This document shows positions 1-9,600 of a DNA stretch of 64,000 nucleotides, piece by piece. The position numbers were made by a program, and so were the translations under genes. Under the pieces are notes generated by a model. It searched no databases. It saw nothing but the letters and a program-made list of their open reading frames with translations, and was not told where the DNA came from. Numbering within the stretch: position 1 is the stretch's first letter; the number at the start of each line of letters is the position of its first letter. Source of the DNA: Nitrobacter hamburgensis X14 (GTDB taxonomy: Bacteria; Pseudomonadota; Alphaproteobacteria; Rhizobiales; Xanthobacteraceae); assembly GCF_000013885.1 (NCBI RefSeq), contig NC_007964.1, forward strand, positions 792,001 through 856,000. Reading direction: 5' to 3'.

Positions 1-441
1 GCGCTGTTCCAGGACCTGGTGAGAACGGCGCTCGTGCCGCTGATCGGAAATCTGACGGCCGTGCCTGCTGCTGGTGGATCGGTACGCGAGATGCTCGAAC
101 GCTTTGCCGAGGCTTTTGTGCGCGATGTTGCCGAGACCAAGCGCGGCGATATCGTTCGCTTGATCATGGCGGAGGGCACACGCTTTCCGTCGCTCGCCGA
201 TTTCTACTTTCGTGAAGTCGTTTCGCGCGGCCTCGCGGGCATGCGCAAGCTGATCGAGTACGGTATCGCGCGCGGAGAAATCCGCAATGCGCGCCTTGCC
301 GATTTTCCCCAGATCGTCGTCGCGCCTGCCATGATCGCCGTGATGTGGCAGGGCCTGTTCGTCCGGCATGCGCCGCTCGATGCCGTGGCGATGCTGAAGG
401 TCCATCTCGATCTGATTTTTGGCGAACGGAGAGTTTCATGA
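1..441 (+). CDS. TetR-type transcriptional regulator, C-terminal part (5' end outside window)
   Basis: The reading frame is open from the first base and ends in TGA at 439-441, so only the C-terminal ligand-binding part is present and the DNA-binding helix-turn-helix lies upstream of the window. The visible portion is all helical in character, with segments such as EMLERFAEAFVRDV and a closing HLDLIFGERRVS, as in the C-terminal domain of TetR regulators placed before HlyD/ABC efflux operons. A GTG at 19 is internal and unlikely to be the start. The stop overlaps the ATG of the next gene (ATGA at 438-441), implying translational coupling, so the regulator probably controls the efflux operon it heads. 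The TetR assignment rests on C-terminal character and context, not on a visible HTH. Confidence 0.75.
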   Translation, partial: ALFQDLVRTALVPLIGNLTAVPAAGGSVREMLERFAEAFVRDVAETKRGDIVRLIMAEGTRFPSLADFYFREVVSRGLAGMRKLIEYGIARGEIRNARLADFPQIVVAPAMIAVMWQGLFVRHAPLDAVAMLKVHLDLIFGERRVS

Positions 442-1211
442 CCCCGCAGCGCGTCATCGTGCGCGCCAGCGCCGCGTTGGCGCTGGCGGTCCTCGTTGCC
501 GGCTGCGGCCAGAAGTTGCCGCCGGGCTATCAGGGCTGGGTCGAGGCCGACATGATTTTTGTCAGTCCCGACGAGAGTGGCCGCGTCACCAAGCTGAATG
601 TGCGCGAGGGCGACGCTATCGAGGTCGGCGCACCGCTCTATTCGGTCGACGATGACCTGCAGCAGGCCGATCTCAATCAGAACAAGGCGACGCTGGCGAA
701 TGCGCAGCAGACTTATGACCGCGCGGCATCGCTGAGGAGGACCGGCGCCGGCACGCAGGCGAGTCTGGATTCCGCCATCTCGGCGCTGCGTGTCGCCGAG
801 GCGCGGGTCAACACCTCGCAGACGCGGCTGTCGCGGCGCAAGGGCTTTGCACCGGTTGCAGGGACTATCCAGCAAATCTATTTTCGCGAAGGCGAGATGG
901 TGCCGGCGCAACGGCCGGTGCTGTCGATCATGCCGCCGGGCAACATGAAGATCCGGTTTTTCGCGCCGGAGCCGGATTTGCCGAAACTCAGGGTCGGGCA
1001 AGACGTCCACATCACCTGTGACAACTGTGCGTCCGATCTGGCGGCAAAGATTTATTTCATCGCCACCCAGGCCGAGTACACACCGCCGGTGATCTACAGC
1101 CTCGAGGAGCGCAATAAGCTGGTGTTCCTGATTCAGGCGCGGCCCAACAGGCCGGACAGTCTCCGCATCGGGCAGCCGATCACCGTTCAACTCGACGCCG
1201 CGACACACTGA
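438..1211 (+). CDS. HlyD-family periplasmic adaptor (membrane fusion) lipoprotein of an ABC efflux system
   Basis: A 257-residue protein. The start at 438 is chosen because it overlaps the preceding stop (ATGA) and is followed directly by a lipoprotein signal: hydrophobic residues about 9-20, then VAGC. After the lipobox comes a lipoyl/barrel-sandwich half with GWVEADMIFVSPDESGRV and VREGDAIEVGAPLYSV, then a short coiled-coil hairpin (about residues 75-130, QADLNQNKATLANAQQTYDRA), then the second lipoyl half and a beta-barrel domain. This is the usual order for HlyD adaptors that bridge an inner-membrane ABC pump to an outer-membrane channel. An ATPase and a permease follow at once, so it should act as their periplasmic subunit. 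No outer-membrane channel gene is in view. The substrate cannot be told from the sequence. Confidence 0.9.
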   Translation: MTPQRVIVRASAALALAVLVAGCGQKLPPGYQGWVEADMIFVSPDESGRVTKLNVREGDAIEVGAPLYSVDDDLQQADLNQNKATLANAQQTYDRAASLRRTGAGTQASLDSAISALRVAEARVNTSQTRLSRRKGFAPVAGTIQQIYFREGEMVPAQRPVLSIMPPGNMKIRFFAPEPDLPKLRVGQDVHITCDNCASDLAAKIYFIATQAEYTPPVIYSLEERNKLVFLIQARPNRPDSLRIGQPITVQLDAATH

Positions 1212-1221
1212 GGGCCGCGCC

Positions 1222-2166
1222 ATGAGTCAGGCAGCCATGAAAGCATCCGACATTGCGATCGAGGTTTCCGGCCTGTCGAAGTCGTTCAACGGCCGCGAGG
1301 TCGTGCACGATCTGTCCATGCAGGTGAAGCGCGGAATGGTCTACGGCTTCCTTGGTCCCAACGGCTCGGGCAAGACCACCACCATCCGGATGCTTTGCGG
1401 ACTACTGACGCCGGACAGCGGCGAGGGCACCTGCCTCGGCTATGACATCCGCCGCGACGCCGACAAGATCAAGCGCCGGGTCGGCTACATGACCCAGCGT
1501 TTCAGCCTGTATCAGGACCTGTCGGTACGCGAGAACCTGGAGTTCGTCGCACGGCTCTATGGCATGCGCGATGCGCCAGGCGCGGCGCGGGCCATGATCA
1601 GGCGGCTCGGTCTTGACGGCCGCGAGGAGCAGCTTGCGGGCGAATTGTCCGGCGGGTGGAAGCAGCGACTTGCGCTCGGCGCCTGCACGCTGCCGAACCC
1701 GCAACTCCTTCTGCTCGACGAGCCGACCGCCGGCGTTGATCCCAAGGCACGGCGCGAATTCTGGAACGAGATTCATGCGCTGGCGGCGGATGGCCTGACG
1801 GTGCTGGTATCGACGCACTACATGGACGAGGCCGAACGCTGTCACGAGATCGCCTACATCGCCTATGGTCATCTACTGGTGCATGGCACCGTGGACGACG
1901 TCATCGCAAAGTCTGCGCTGACCACCTACACGGTCGCGGGCGGCGATCTCAAGGAGCTGTCGGCCGAGCTCGCAGGCAAGCCGGGCATCGACATGGCTGC
2001 GCCGTTCGGCACCAGCCTGCATGTCTCCGGCCGCGACAAGGCCGCGCTCGAAGCGAGCATCGCGCCGTATCGCGCCCGTGACGATCTGCATTGGCAGCAG
2101 AACGAGCCGTCGCTGGAAGACGTGTTCATTGAACTGATGAGCCGTTCGAAGGACAATTTCCAATGA
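1222..2166 (+). CDS. ABC transporter ATP-binding protein (DRA/ABC-2 export type)
   Basis: 314 residues with all nucleotide-binding motifs visible: Walker A GPNGSGKTTT near residue 45, signature LSGGWKQRLALG near 140, Walker B LLLLDEPTAGVDP near 160, and the H-loop in VLVSTHYMDEAERC near 195. The C-terminal 90 residues (YTVAGGDLKELSAEL onward, ending in SLEDVFIELMSR) are the usual extension of exporters that pair with ABC-2 permeases. A GAGGG lies just before the ATG. The gene starts 10 bases after the adaptor gene and its stop overlaps the permease start by 4 bases, so the three form one operon. It powers efflux at the inner membrane; the substrate is unknown. Confidence 0.95.
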   Translation: MSQAAMKASDIAIEVSGLSKSFNGREVVHDLSMQVKRGMVYGFLGPNGSGKTTTIRMLCGLLTPDSGEGTCLGYDIRRDADKIKRRVGYMTQRFSLYQDLSVRENLEFVARLYGMRDAPGAARAMIRRLGLDGREEQLAGELSGGWKQRLALGACTLPNPQLLLLDEPTAGVDPKARREFWNEIHALAADGLTVLVSTHYMDEAERCHEIAYIAYGHLLVHGTVDDVIAKSALTTYTVAGGDLKELSAELAGKPGIDMAAPFGTSLHVSGRDKAALEASIAPYRARDDLHWQQNEPSLEDVFIELMSRSKDNFQ

Positions 2167-3320
2167 GCGCCGCGGGCGACCATCACACCGAAAGGGAGAT
2201 GCCGTTCGGATTCTGGCGGCGCAGCTATGCCATGCTGGTGAAAGAGTTCATCCAGCTCCGGCGCGACCGGGTGTCGTTCGCGATGATCGTGATGGTTCCG
2301 GTGATGCAGCTTCTGCTGTTCGGCTATGCCATCAACACCACGCCGCGCCATCTGCCCACCGCCGTTCTGGTGCAGGAGGACAGCGACCTCGCGCGCTCGA
2401 TACTAAAGGCGTTGGAGAACACATCCTATTTCCGCTTCACGCAGCAGGTGCACGACATCGATACCTTCGATAATCTCCTGAAATCCGGCGATGTGCTGTT
2501 CGGCATAGAGATTCCGCGCGGCTTCGAGCGCGGCGTGCGGCGCGGTGACCGTCCGGCGCTGCTGGTTGCCGCCGATGCCACCGATCCGGTCGCCGCCGGC
2601 TCCGCTTTGAGCGCGCTCGGTCCGATCGTGCAGACCGCGCTCGCGCACGATCTGTTCATTGGCAGTTCGCCCGATCCGCCATTCGAAATCCGGGTACATG
2701 CACGTTTCAATCCCGCGGCGTCCTCGCGGCTGAACATCGTGCCCGGGCTTGTCGGCACCATCCTCACCATGACCATGCTGATCTTCACCGCCTTGTCTGT
2801 CACGCGCGAGATCGAGCGGGGTACTATGGAAAACCTGCTGTCGATGCCGATCACGCCGGTAGAGGTGATGATCGGCAAGATCCTGCCCTATGTGTTGGTG
2901 GGGTTCATCCAGGCGGCGTTGATCATCGGCATCGGGGCGCTGCTGTTCGGCGTTCCCATCGACGGAAGCATGACGTTGTTGGCGTTACTGTCGACGCTGT
3001 TCATCACAACCAATCTCGCCGTCGGGTACACATTCTCGACCATCGTGCAGAACCAGCTCCAGGCCATGCAGATGTCGACGATGTTCTTCCTGCCAAGCAT
3101 CCTGCTGTCCGGCTTCATGTTTCCGTTCTCCGGCATGCCGGTCTGGGCGCAGTATGTTGGGGAATGCCTGCCACTGACGCACTACATTCGGATTGTTCGC
3201 GCCATCATGTTGAAGGGAGCGACGCTGCAAAATTTGCAGTACGATACCCTTGTGTTGCTGGTGCTGATGCTGGTGGCTATGGTGATCGCAGTGACAAGGT
3301 TCCGCCGCACGCTGGATTAG
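2163..3320 (+). CDS. ABC-2 type efflux permease
   Basis: 385 residues. The topology is that of the ABC-2 membrane subunit family: one N-terminal membrane helix (about residues 37-60, SFAMIVMVPVMQLLLFGYAI), a large periplasmic domain (about 65-185), then five membrane helices to the C-terminus. The family-typical stretch TREIERGTMENLLSMPITPVE precedes the second group of helices, and LPLTHYIRIVRAIMLKG lies near the end. The ATG overlaps the ATPase stop (ATGA, 2163-2166), which supports coupled translation of a 1:1 complex. It is the last gene of the efflux operon; a palindromic element follows immediately. Confidence 0.93.
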   Translation: MSAAGDHHTEREMPFGFWRRSYAMLVKEFIQLRRDRVSFAMIVMVPVMQLLLFGYAINTTPRHLPTAVLVQEDSDLARSILKALENTSYFRFTQQVHDIDTFDNLLKSGDVLFGIEIPRGFERGVRRGDRPALLVAADATDPVAAGSALSALGPIVQTALAHDLFIGSSPDPPFEIRVHARFNPAASSRLNIVPGLVGTILTMTMLIFTALSVTREIERGTMENLLSMPITPVEVMIGKILPYVLVGFIQAALIIGIGALLFGVPIDGSMTLLALLSTLFITTNLAVGYTFSTIVQNQLQAMQMSTMFFLPSILLSGFMFPFSGMPVWAQYVGECLPLTHYIRIVRAIMLKGATLQNLQYDTLVLLVLMLVAMVIAVTRFRRTLD

Positions 3321-3322
3321 AG

Positions 3323-3367
3323 CATGATCCCGAAAAGTGGGAACCGGTTTTCGGATAAGATCCTGGT
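3323..3367. repeat. Short palindromic element of the CATGATCCCGAAAAGTGG type
   Basis: Just after the permease stop the sequence reads GCATGATCCCGAAAAGTGGG, then AACCGGTTTTCGG. The halves GAAAAGTGGGAACC and GGTTTTC are partly complementary. Related units with GTGGA(T)ACCGG cores occur at 18484, 40118 and 44948. It abuts the 3' end of a truncated IS630-type reading frame. Confidence 0.7.
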
Positions 3368-3368
3368 C

Positions 3369-3551
3369 TTATGGCCGGACGCATTGTCGGGAGACGCCGA
3401 TCTCGTCCGCGATGGCGCAATTGTTCAAACCATCGGCCGCCAGAAGGACAATCTCGGCGCGCAGCGCATCCGCCCGCGCGATCTCGCGACGTCGCACCCT
3501 CGCTTCTAACTCGCTAGGCTTTGGTGCTGCACAACGGACTTCGGACATTGC
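3369..3551 (-). pseudogene. IS630-type transposase N-terminal remnant
   Basis: About 60 codons encode a helix-turn-helix head: SELEARVRRREIARADALRA, then EIVLLAADGLNNCAIADEIG and VSRQCV. This is the pattern of the N-terminus of IS630/Tc1-type transposases in rhizobia. The frame stops straight after the HTH, at the border of the palindromic element, and no DDE catalytic region exists in any frame nearby, so it is a fragment. The assignment is by motif resemblance only. Confidence 0.6.
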
Positions 3552-3703
3552 TCCATATTCGAAAACGGCCATAAGCGGAAGTGACAAGCCTTGTTCATTC
3601 ACCTGGTCCGCGCGAGCGCGCAACGAGGTCGCCTCGGTAGGGCCGTCCTCGTAATAGCGACCGACCCGCCTGCATAGTCAGACCTTCGGCCTCGATCCCG
3701 CTA

Positions 3704-4189
3704 CTACATCTTCGGACGCGGATCGTCCTTGGGATTGATGTAGTTGATGCCCCACGGACCGGTGCTGTTGAGCTGAATAACCGTGTCTTCGTCGGCGAAG
3801 AAATAGTGCGCCGAACCAGGGGACAGCGCAAAGAAACTACCTGCGGGAAGAACCTGAGCCTTGTCGTGATCGGCCACCGTTCCCATCCCCAAGCGCGCTG
3901 TTCCGGAGAGTACGGTGACGATCTCTGGCTTGGGATGGGTGTGCGGAGCAATGTGGTAGCCCCGCGGCACTTTCAGGCGAAAAGCAAACAGGCCTTCCTT
4001 GCCCGGGTTGCCGTACAGCACCGCCGCCTGCGCACCGTATGGGAGCGAGGGTGGCGCCGGTCCCCACTTGATGTCCTGTGGCGCGATCAACTTGTGGTCG
4101 CCTGTCTCCTGACCAACGGCGCTGCCAGCCAGCGCTGCGAGTCCGATCGTCGTCATCGCAACAACGTTGAGAAGGGTATGCCGATTCAT
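3704..4189 (-). CDS. Secreted cupin-domain protein
   Basis: 161 residues. The ATG is preceded by a strong AAAGGAG. Residues 1-26 form a Sec signal peptide, with cleavage likely after SAVGQ or nearby. The first cupin motif is complete, G-x5-HxH-x3-E-x6-G in GYHIAPHTHPKPEIVTVLSG. The second is partial, LSPGSAHYFF, with the usual His. The HxH, Glu and His set would bind a metal in a small periplasmic beta-barrel. Such single-domain secreted cupins are common in this bacterial group and mostly uncharacterised, so no reaction is assigned. It stands alone between IS remnants with no operon partner. Confidence 0.85.
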   Translation of the reverse strand: MNRHTLLNVVAMTTIGLAALAGSAVGQETGDHKLIAPQDIKWGPAPPSLPYGAQAAVLYGNPGKEGLFAFRLKVPRGYHIAPHTHPKPEIVTVLSGTARLGMGTVADHDKAQVLPAGSFFALSPGSAHYFFADEDTVIQLNSTGPWGINYINPKDDPRPKM

Positions 4190-4526
4190 TGTGGCTTCTC
4201 CTTTGACTTAGGCACCTCCGCGAACGAGTCTGCGGTATGGATGGTGGAAAAGCGGTAAGATGGTTGGCTGAAATTGCGGCGCCGCCTACGGCAGTCCGAC
4301 TCACATTCGTTTTCAGCGCGGCCCGTCTCCAGCGTAGCCGCTTACAGTTTACCTCATCTCGACTGAGAAAGAGAGCACCAGTTGGCGCAGGGCAATCGAA
4401 TGGCAATGTGGATGGGGCCAGAGCCGGAATCGCTCCTGCCGTCATCGTGGTCTTGACCTTGTTTGTCTGTTGACGCGCCCCGCTCGCAGGTTCTGCGGAA
4501 ACGCAAAAGTTCAAACCAGACTGCTC
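4190..4526. other. Intergenic stretch with no recognisable gene
   Basis: 337 bases upstream of the cupin gene and downstream of the small hypothetical gene. Reading frames here have no ribosome binding site or recognisable product. The right end of the stretch will hold the cupin promoter (minus strand), but no convincing -35/-10 pair was picked out. Confidence 0.5.
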
Positions 4527-4949
4527 TCAGCCGAGAAGCCTGCCTCGCCGGAACATGAAAACGTTGGGGACAAAGCTTCTAGCCACCGCGAGAACGCTGC
4601 TCTCGCAATTTTCCAATGCGATTTTCTGGGCGAGCATCACGTCTCCGACCGGTAGCTCGCCCATCGTCCGGAAACACAGGCCGAGCCTCGGCCGGCCGTT
4701 TTCGTCGATCTCGCAGACGTTCGACATGGTGCCCGGATAGATCCTGTACAGCTTGCCCGTGTCGCCACCGACGACTTCGAAATATCCCTTTTTCGCGAAC
4801 TGCGTCCGTTGCATCGGCGAAAGCCACTCCCGCAGAAGTCGCAAGGATCGGCCTTCCGGCGTTCGCTCGGCCCCGTATCTGATGAAAAGCGCCCTTACGG
4901 CTCTCATACGCGAGCGTTCGCCTGGCAGAGGGCGCATAAGGCGCGACAT
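4527..4949 (-). CDS. Hypothetical protein, PilZ-sized, next to a small hypothetical
   Basis: 140 residues from the ATG at 4949, chosen because it lies 13 bases after the stop of the upstream gene in the same orientation; the upstream extension of the frame overlaps that gene in another frame and looks non-coding. The protein reads sensibly throughout: basic start, helical segment SLRLLREWLSPMQRTQFAKK, a compact beta-rich core (GYFEVVGGDTGKLYRIYPGT, then SNVCEIDENGRPRLGLCF) and a helical end. The core looks like a small ligand- or nucleotide-binding barrel, but no family is recognised. It probably forms a two-gene unit with 4963-5184. Confidence 0.7.
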   Translation of the reverse strand: MSRLMRPLPGERSRMRAVRALFIRYGAERTPEGRSLRLLREWLSPMQRTQFAKKGYFEVVGGDTGKLYRIYPGTMSNVCEIDENGRPRLGLCFRTMGELPVGDVMLAQKIALENCESSVLAVARSFVPNVFMFRRGRLLG

Positions 4950-4962
4950 CACGCTGACCGTT

Positions 4963-5184
4963 TTACCCGCCGACCAGCCTGGGGAAGAACACGCTTTCTT
5001 CCGCGTTCGGGTCGAACGATCGGATTTGCGAGACCTGACCCGCACTGGTCCGGACCGCGGCGGTGAAGCCGACCTTAGTCAGCTCGTAAAACCGCTGCTC
5101 CGCCTCGGCCAGCTCCTGTGCATTATTCGGGTCGAAAGAGTGCCGGCTGTCGCCGGTGCGGTCCATCACGATCTGGATTGCCAT
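4963..5184 (-). CDS. Small hypothetical protein (73 aa)
   Basis: The ATG at 5184 is preceded by GAGGAG at an ideal distance, so it is preferred over the ATG 30 bases upstream. The product begins MAIQIVMDRTGDSRHSF, is acidic in the middle (NNAQELAEAEQRFYELTK), then has a beta-like stretch (VGFTAAVRTSAGQVSQI). There is no signal peptide, membrane segment or known motif. Good codon character, the binding site and tight spacing to the next gene support a real gene. Function unknown. Confidence 0.7.
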   Translation of the reverse strand: MAIQIVMDRTGDSRHSFDPNNAQELAEAEQRFYELTKVGFTAAVRTSAGQVSQIRSFDPNAEESVFFPRLVGG

Positions 5185-5569
5185 GATCGTCCTCCTCGGA
5201 TTGCTGATAGCCAAGGACCTTGATCAATTATCCGGCCGAAGCCGCGAAATTTCAAGGAAATAGATTCGGCCACGAACCCCGAATTAGGTGTCCTCGGAGT
5301 TATCGGCGCAGCTTTTGACTCCCGGCAGCCCCGTCACAATCTTTCACCGGTCGCATTGCCGTAATCGGCTCCGGCGGTGCGGGTGTTCGAATGGCGGCGG
5401 GAGTGCTAGAGCCGATCGAACGGGCAGTAATTAAATCGTTGAGTGCTGGCACACGCAGGATCAATACAGCTACCCGCTAGACGCGAGGGTCGTCATTCAC
5501 GACTATAGTTGGCGCGCTGAACCGCCTCGTCATGTGATGAGCCCGCCGCGCATATTGTAGCGGTGATCG
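5185..5569. other. Intergenic stretch with no recognisable gene
   Basis: 385 bases between a small hypothetical gene and the IS5-type remnant. No sensible reading frame, RNA fold or repeat was recognised. The left end should hold the promoter for the two minus-strand small genes. Confidence 0.4.
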
Positions 5570-6279
5570 TCAAGCCGCTGCGATGATCGTCAAGGTGCGC
5601 CTGAGGTTGTAGGCGATTGCGGTGAGACGAATCTGAGCGGCGGCCTTGGCCAGTCCTCGCCATCGCATTCGGCGCAGCCCGTAGCTTCGCTTCCAGGTGC
5701 CGAAGATCTTCTCGATCCGACTTCGTATCCGATGAATGGGTTGGTTCCAGGCAGCAAGGCGTGCCAGCGTTTCGGCTTCATGTCGCCCCCACATGCCGGT
5801 GGCGACAATGCGCGGTGTGCCGCCCCTGGCGCGGACGGCATCGCCGAAATGGCCTCCCCGATAGGCGCTGTCGCAATACCTCGCCGGGATTGTCGGGCAG
5901 TGCTGCGGGGCCGGCCTTGCTATCGTTGACGTTGGCGGGCGTGACGGCGATTTGTTCCACAAGCGCCGTATCGGCATCGGCGCCACCCGCAGAAGCGCCG
6001 AAAGGAAGCTCGATCGTCCAGCGCCCCGGCGAGCTTCACATCAGACAAATCGTACCAGACTGCCAGCAGCATCGCCTTGAACAACGCGAGAGGCGGCCAC
6101 GCCGGCTCGCCCTTGGCCGCGCAGGGAATTGAGCTCACATGGCACTCGATCGCCGTCCAATCGATCAGGTTCGAAAGCTCATCCAGCGACGAGCGCGGGC
6201 GGTAACCCGCAGCCGAAAATGAAAATGTCTCCTGACCAATCCGACGGCACCCCATTCCAAACCTCAATCCGTTGCTCAA
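5570..6279 (-). mobile_element. IS5-family insertion sequence, transposase inactivated by internal deletion and frameshift
   Basis: On the minus strand a transposase head (SSLDELSNLIDWTAIECH, PAWPPLALFKAMLLAVWYDL, ALDDRASFRRFCGW) runs from 6279 to about 5985. It then shifts frame directly into a downstream block, DADTALVEQIAVTPANVND. After a second frame change near 5880 the tail follows: YRGGHFGDAVRARGGTPRIV, then RIEKIFGTWKRSYGLRRMRW. In intact IS5 transposases a segment with the first catalytic Asp lies between FRRFCG and the DADTALVEQIA block; here it is missing. The element is therefore dead. Terminal inverted repeats were not delimited. Confidence 0.85.
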
Positions 6280-6463
6280 ACGGATGGAATCAAAAGCAAC
6301 GCGCCGCGTCCAGAACTACCCGCGCACAGGTCTCAAACAAAATCATTGCGCAGATGGAAAGTGACGATCGCTGGCTGCCCTTGGGAGAAGTCGGACGGCA
6401 GCTCGCCAACTTCGCGTCCGATTTCGACCCTCGTAACTTTCTTTTCGGCGAATCGTACAAGGC

Positions 6464-6515
6464 TTGACTCGGGTTTTTCGGCCCTCTATCGATATATACG
6501 TATAAATATATAGAC
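6464..6515 (+). promoter_or_regulatory. Candidate promoter of tpsA (TTGACTC plus AT-rich module)
   Basis: TTGACT at 6464-6469 is followed 17 bases later by TATCGA and then by a TA-rich run, ATATATACGTATAAATATAT (6492-6511). The segment stands out from its GC-rich surroundings. Closely similar segments lie at 14418-14466 before tpsB and 26933-26985 in the gspE/gspD divide. It starts about 155 bases upstream of the chosen tpsA start. The -35/-10 reading is inference. Confidence 0.6.
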
Positions 6516-6620
6516 ATGGGGCGGGGAGGGCCTGCGCTGCGCGCTCATTATTGCGGAGCCTGTATCCCAGTGGTTCAGGGGCTGATGGGGTTCGAGTCGC
6601 GGAAGCGAGGCAGGGGGCTT

Positions 6621-9600
6621 ATGATGTTTGATATCGCTGCGGACTCGATGCGCGCGCATGATTGTGCCGCGGCTCAGTTATACGTGAAGCGCCTGCCTTC
6701 TCCGTTCTCGCTCAGGTTCTTTAGGACATCCCTATTGGTCACGACGGCGGTTTGCGCCGTGATGGTATTGCCACATGCGGCGTCGGCGCAGAGCCCGACT
6801 GGCGGTTCCGTTGTCGCGGGCTCGGCCGGCATCGCGCAGGCGGGCACGGTCACCAACATCAACCAATCCTCGCAGAAAGCCGTCATCAACTGGCAGGGCT
6901 TCTCGGTCGGCGCGCAGAACACCGTCAATTTCAACCAGCCGAACAGTTCGGCTGCAACCCTCAACCGCGTCATCGGCAACGAGAGCAGCGTCATCAATGG
7001 CGCCATCAACGCCAACGGTCAGGTCTTCATCGTCAATTCAAATGGCGTGCTGTTCGGCCAGGGCGCGCAAGTCAATGTCGGCGGCCTCGTCGCCTCGACG
7101 CTGGATATCTCCAACAATGACTTCATGGCCGGGAACTACAAATTCTCGGGCACATCGAATGCGTCGGTCGTCAACCAGGGCCGCATCCGCACGCATGGCG
7201 GGGGTTATGTGGCGCTGCTCGGCAAGACGGTGTCGAACGAGGGCATGATCGCGGCCAAGCTCGGCACGGTGGCGATGGCGGCCGGCGACAAGATCACATT
7301 GAACTTCGGCGGCGATTCGCTGCTGGATGTGACGATCGACAAGGGCACGCTGAACGCGCTGGTGCAGAACAAGCGCGCGATCATCGCCAATGGCGGGCAG
7401 GTGATCATGACGGCGAAGGCGGCCGATCAGGTCTTGTCGGCGCAGGTCAACAATTCCGGCATCATCCAGGCCCGCACCATGGCGGCGCTGAAGGGGGGCT
7501 CCAACGGCGGCACCGTGAAGCTCGGCAAGATCAAGCTGCTGGCGCAGGGCGGCACCGCCAAGGTCTCCGGCAAGCTCGACGCCTCCGCTCCAAAAGGCGG
7601 CGACGGCGGCTTCATCGAGACGAGCGGCGATCACGTCAAGATCGCGGACGATGCGGTGATCACCACCAACTCCGTCTATGGCAAAACCGGCACATGGCTG
7701 GTCGACCCGACGGATTTCCATATTGTTTATGGCAGCGGCGCTCAAACCACGAGCGGTATCGGCGTGAATACGTTGTTAGCGAGGCTCACTGACAACAATG
7801 TCACTATTGTCACCTCAGCGAGTGGCAGCGAAAGTGGCGATATTGATGTCGAGGCTCCGCTCACGTGGACTTCGGGCAATTCGTTGACGCTCGGTGCTGC
7901 CAACAATATCAACATCAATGCGCCGATGACCTGGTCGGGAACGCTGACGTTGAATGCGGGGAAAAACATCTTCGTCAACGCGGCAGTGACGGCCTGCGCG
8001 CCCACGGTTTGCGCTTTCACCACACCAAGTCTGGTCGCGCATTACGGCCACGACATCAATCTCGTCGACGGCTCGGCATTGGCTACGTTGACCGCCGGCA
8101 AAAATGACAATGGCTCCGCTTATGGCCTCTACACATCTCTTGGCCTTGCGAACGGGACTTTTGGCGGGTCGATCACGCTTGGCAGCACGAATTCCGTCAA
8201 GCTGAATGATGACACCTATACGGTCATTACCGACACGGCAGGCCTGAATGCTGTTAAAAATAATCTGTCAGGTCACTATGTGGTTGGCGCCAATTTCGAC
8301 ATCACGGATATCAACTGGAACGAGGGTATTGGCTCTTCCGCGGATTTTACCGGAAGCTTCAATGGATTTGGTCACAGGATTACCGCATCCACATTAACCG
8401 GAACCGGATTATTTGGCACGATCGGCGCGGGCGCGTCAGTAGCCAATGTTGCGATCGGAGGAACTGGCTCCGTTCCGGCCACGGTGAACGTGCCTGCCAG
8501 TAACGGCGTCGCCGATGCTGTCGGCGTCCTGGCCAATGTCAACCGAGGTCAGATTGTCAATAGTTTCGCGAATTATGTAACGATCAATAATGCAACGGTC
8601 GGCGGGGTTGCTGCGATCGACAAGGTCGGAGGATTAGTCGGCATCAACGGCGATCCCGTCGCCAAAGATGGTTTGATCTCCAACAGCTATGTCGCCAACC
8701 TTGGCTTAACCGCCGGGCACGTTGCCGGCGGTTTGGTTGGCGTCAACAATGGCGAGATCACAGAGAGCTTTGCGCAGGGAGGTACGCTAAGTTACATCAT
8801 AGCGGGAAGCGCCGGCACTGTTACCGATGTCGGCGGCTTGGTCGGCATCAACAACAATACGACTTCCACGTCTTTTAGCTCGATGATAATGCGCCTCGAG
8901 TCGTCCATCGCCACCACGGCGGCGGTCGGTGGCTTCGTCGGGACGAACACAGGAACGATCGATCAATCCTATACGCGTATGGTGAGCACTTCGGCCACGA
9001 CGTATAGCTATGGCGACGAACTTGCGGGTTTCGTCGGCAACAACGCTTCAACCGGCGCGATAACCAATTCCTATGCCGATCTTTATTATACGAGCACTAA
9101 TGCTGCAGCCAATTGGAGCGCAGGCTTTGCTTACACTAACGCGGGCAGCATCAAATATGCTTATGCAACCACTTATGCGGGCAGCACGGCGCCTCGGTCC
9201 GGTTTTGTTGCCTCCAACACGGGCAGCGTTTTAAACTCCTATTGGTATGCCGATGGCGTAACCAACTTTGCTGTCACTGACAATTCCGGCGCAACCAAGT
9301 TCTCCGGCGCAGACCAGTCCGCCGCGGCAGCAGCCGCCACGACTTTCGCAAATTATGTCGGCTTCGATCCCACGATTTGGGGAGCCTCGTCTACGGGCAT
9401 TCCGGTTCTCTCTAACCTCCCGCTATATGCCGGCGCTACTAATAAGTCGTATGGCGCGGTGACCTCACCCAGTACGCTTGCGGCACAAGCCGTTGGCATA
9501 CAAGGGGCGTTCGGCGGAACAGACAACTTCCGAGACAACGTCTTTTTTGGCGTTACTCTCTCAGACGGGTATGTCGACGCTGGCTACCGGCTGACATCGG

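Noticed and set aside
6516..6620. Upstream ATG at 6516 as the exoprotein start
   Set aside because: It lies within the AT-rich promoter-like segment with no binding site, while 6621 has a good one and gives a plausible extended signal peptide.
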